From Nodosilinea sp. FACHB-141 (GTDB taxonomy: Bacteria > Cyanobacteriota > Cyanobacteriia > Phormidesmidales > Phormidesmidaceae): 64,000 nucleotides of DNA. Positions 63,905 through 64,000 of this stretch are shown in pieces. The position numbers and the translations under genes are program-made. The notes under the pieces are model-generated. The model saw only the letters and a program-made list of their open reading frames with translations, had not been told where the DNA came from and made no database searches. Position 1 is the first letter of the stretch; each line of letters begins with the position of its first letter. The stretch lies in NCBI RefSeq assembly GCF_014696135.1, contig NZ_JACJPP010000010.1:34922-98921 (forward strand). Direction: 5' to 3'.

Positions 63905-64000
63905 TGTCATCCGACGTAAGGTTGTACCCCCAAGGCACGACATAAAGTTGTGCCCCTTCGGCGCCTTAGCGGTAGAACATAAGACGTTATAAAGCTGTCG

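Overview
The window comes from a cyanobacterium, most likely a filamentous Leptolyngbya/Nodosilinea-like lineage (lineage is inference). The support is a phycocyanin beta/alpha gene pair, a UDP-sulfoquinovose synthase, a CrtO-type carotene ketolase, very frequent HIP1 octamers (GCGATCGC) and generally high GC. I saw no rRNA, tRNA, CRISPR array or intact transposase.

Region 1 (1-11.1 kb) is a sulfur-scavenging block. It holds the 5' end of an FMN-dependent alkanesulfonate monooxygenase (ssuD), two SsuA-like lipoproteins, an AtsK/TauD dioxygenase, and a 769-residue fusion of an FAD/NAD(P)-binding domain to an ETHE1-type persulfide dioxygenase. It ends with a cpcB-cpcA pair whose proteins keep only the initiator Met and the chromophore Cys residues. 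That matches the sulfur-sparing phycocyanin known as Cpc3 in Calothrix/Fremyella. Two 18-bp palindromic repeats exactly 42 bp apart lie upstream. This is the main discovery.

Region 2 (11-22 kb) holds an antiporter with a universal stress protein domain, a stress-type short-chain dehydrogenase, a CYP152-type P450, a four-gene GT2/NodS-like/PIG-L/acyl-CoA-dehydrogenase cluster, and an AT-richer pair (heme-oxygenase-like diiron oxidase plus methyltransferase) followed by three consecutive strong hairpins.

Region 3 (22-33 kb) is a stress-tolerance island: DUF3891, a LEA-like lipoprotein, hemerythrin, CrtO, a Zn-alcohol dehydrogenase, SRPBCC, PF04020 membrane, BON and cupin proteins.

Region 4 (33-39 kb) is an ECF42-type sigma factor followed by seven small genes typical of its regulon (two YciI/DGPF, two VOC, SnoaL-like, DUF1579, DUF899). 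Two identical promoter-like boxes, TGTCGATCT...CGACTA with a 17-nt spacer, lie inside it.

Region 5 (39-64 kb) holds a Crp-family regulator, SPFH and DUF202 membrane proteins, a LysR regulator divergent from tandem CadD-like transporters (with a third copy at 60 kb), and a second sulfur block. The second block is cysK-metY-metX on the minus strand, then a phosphatase-like protein, sqdB, a beta-carbonic anhydrase-like enzyme, a secreted rhodanese and a YeeE/TsuA thiosulfate transporter on the plus strand. A decayed toxin-antitoxin pair, a PAP2 phosphatase, a HAD hydrolase and a TauE/SafE exporter close the window. Many gaps here carry a dispersed G-rich/C-rich hairpin repeat (GGGTGGATGGGTAGGGG-like).

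Together the genes suggest a cell able to take sulfur from sulfonates, sulfate esters and thiosulfate, handle persulfide, route sulfur to Cys, Met and sulfolipid, and lower sulfur demand by swapping its phycocyanin.
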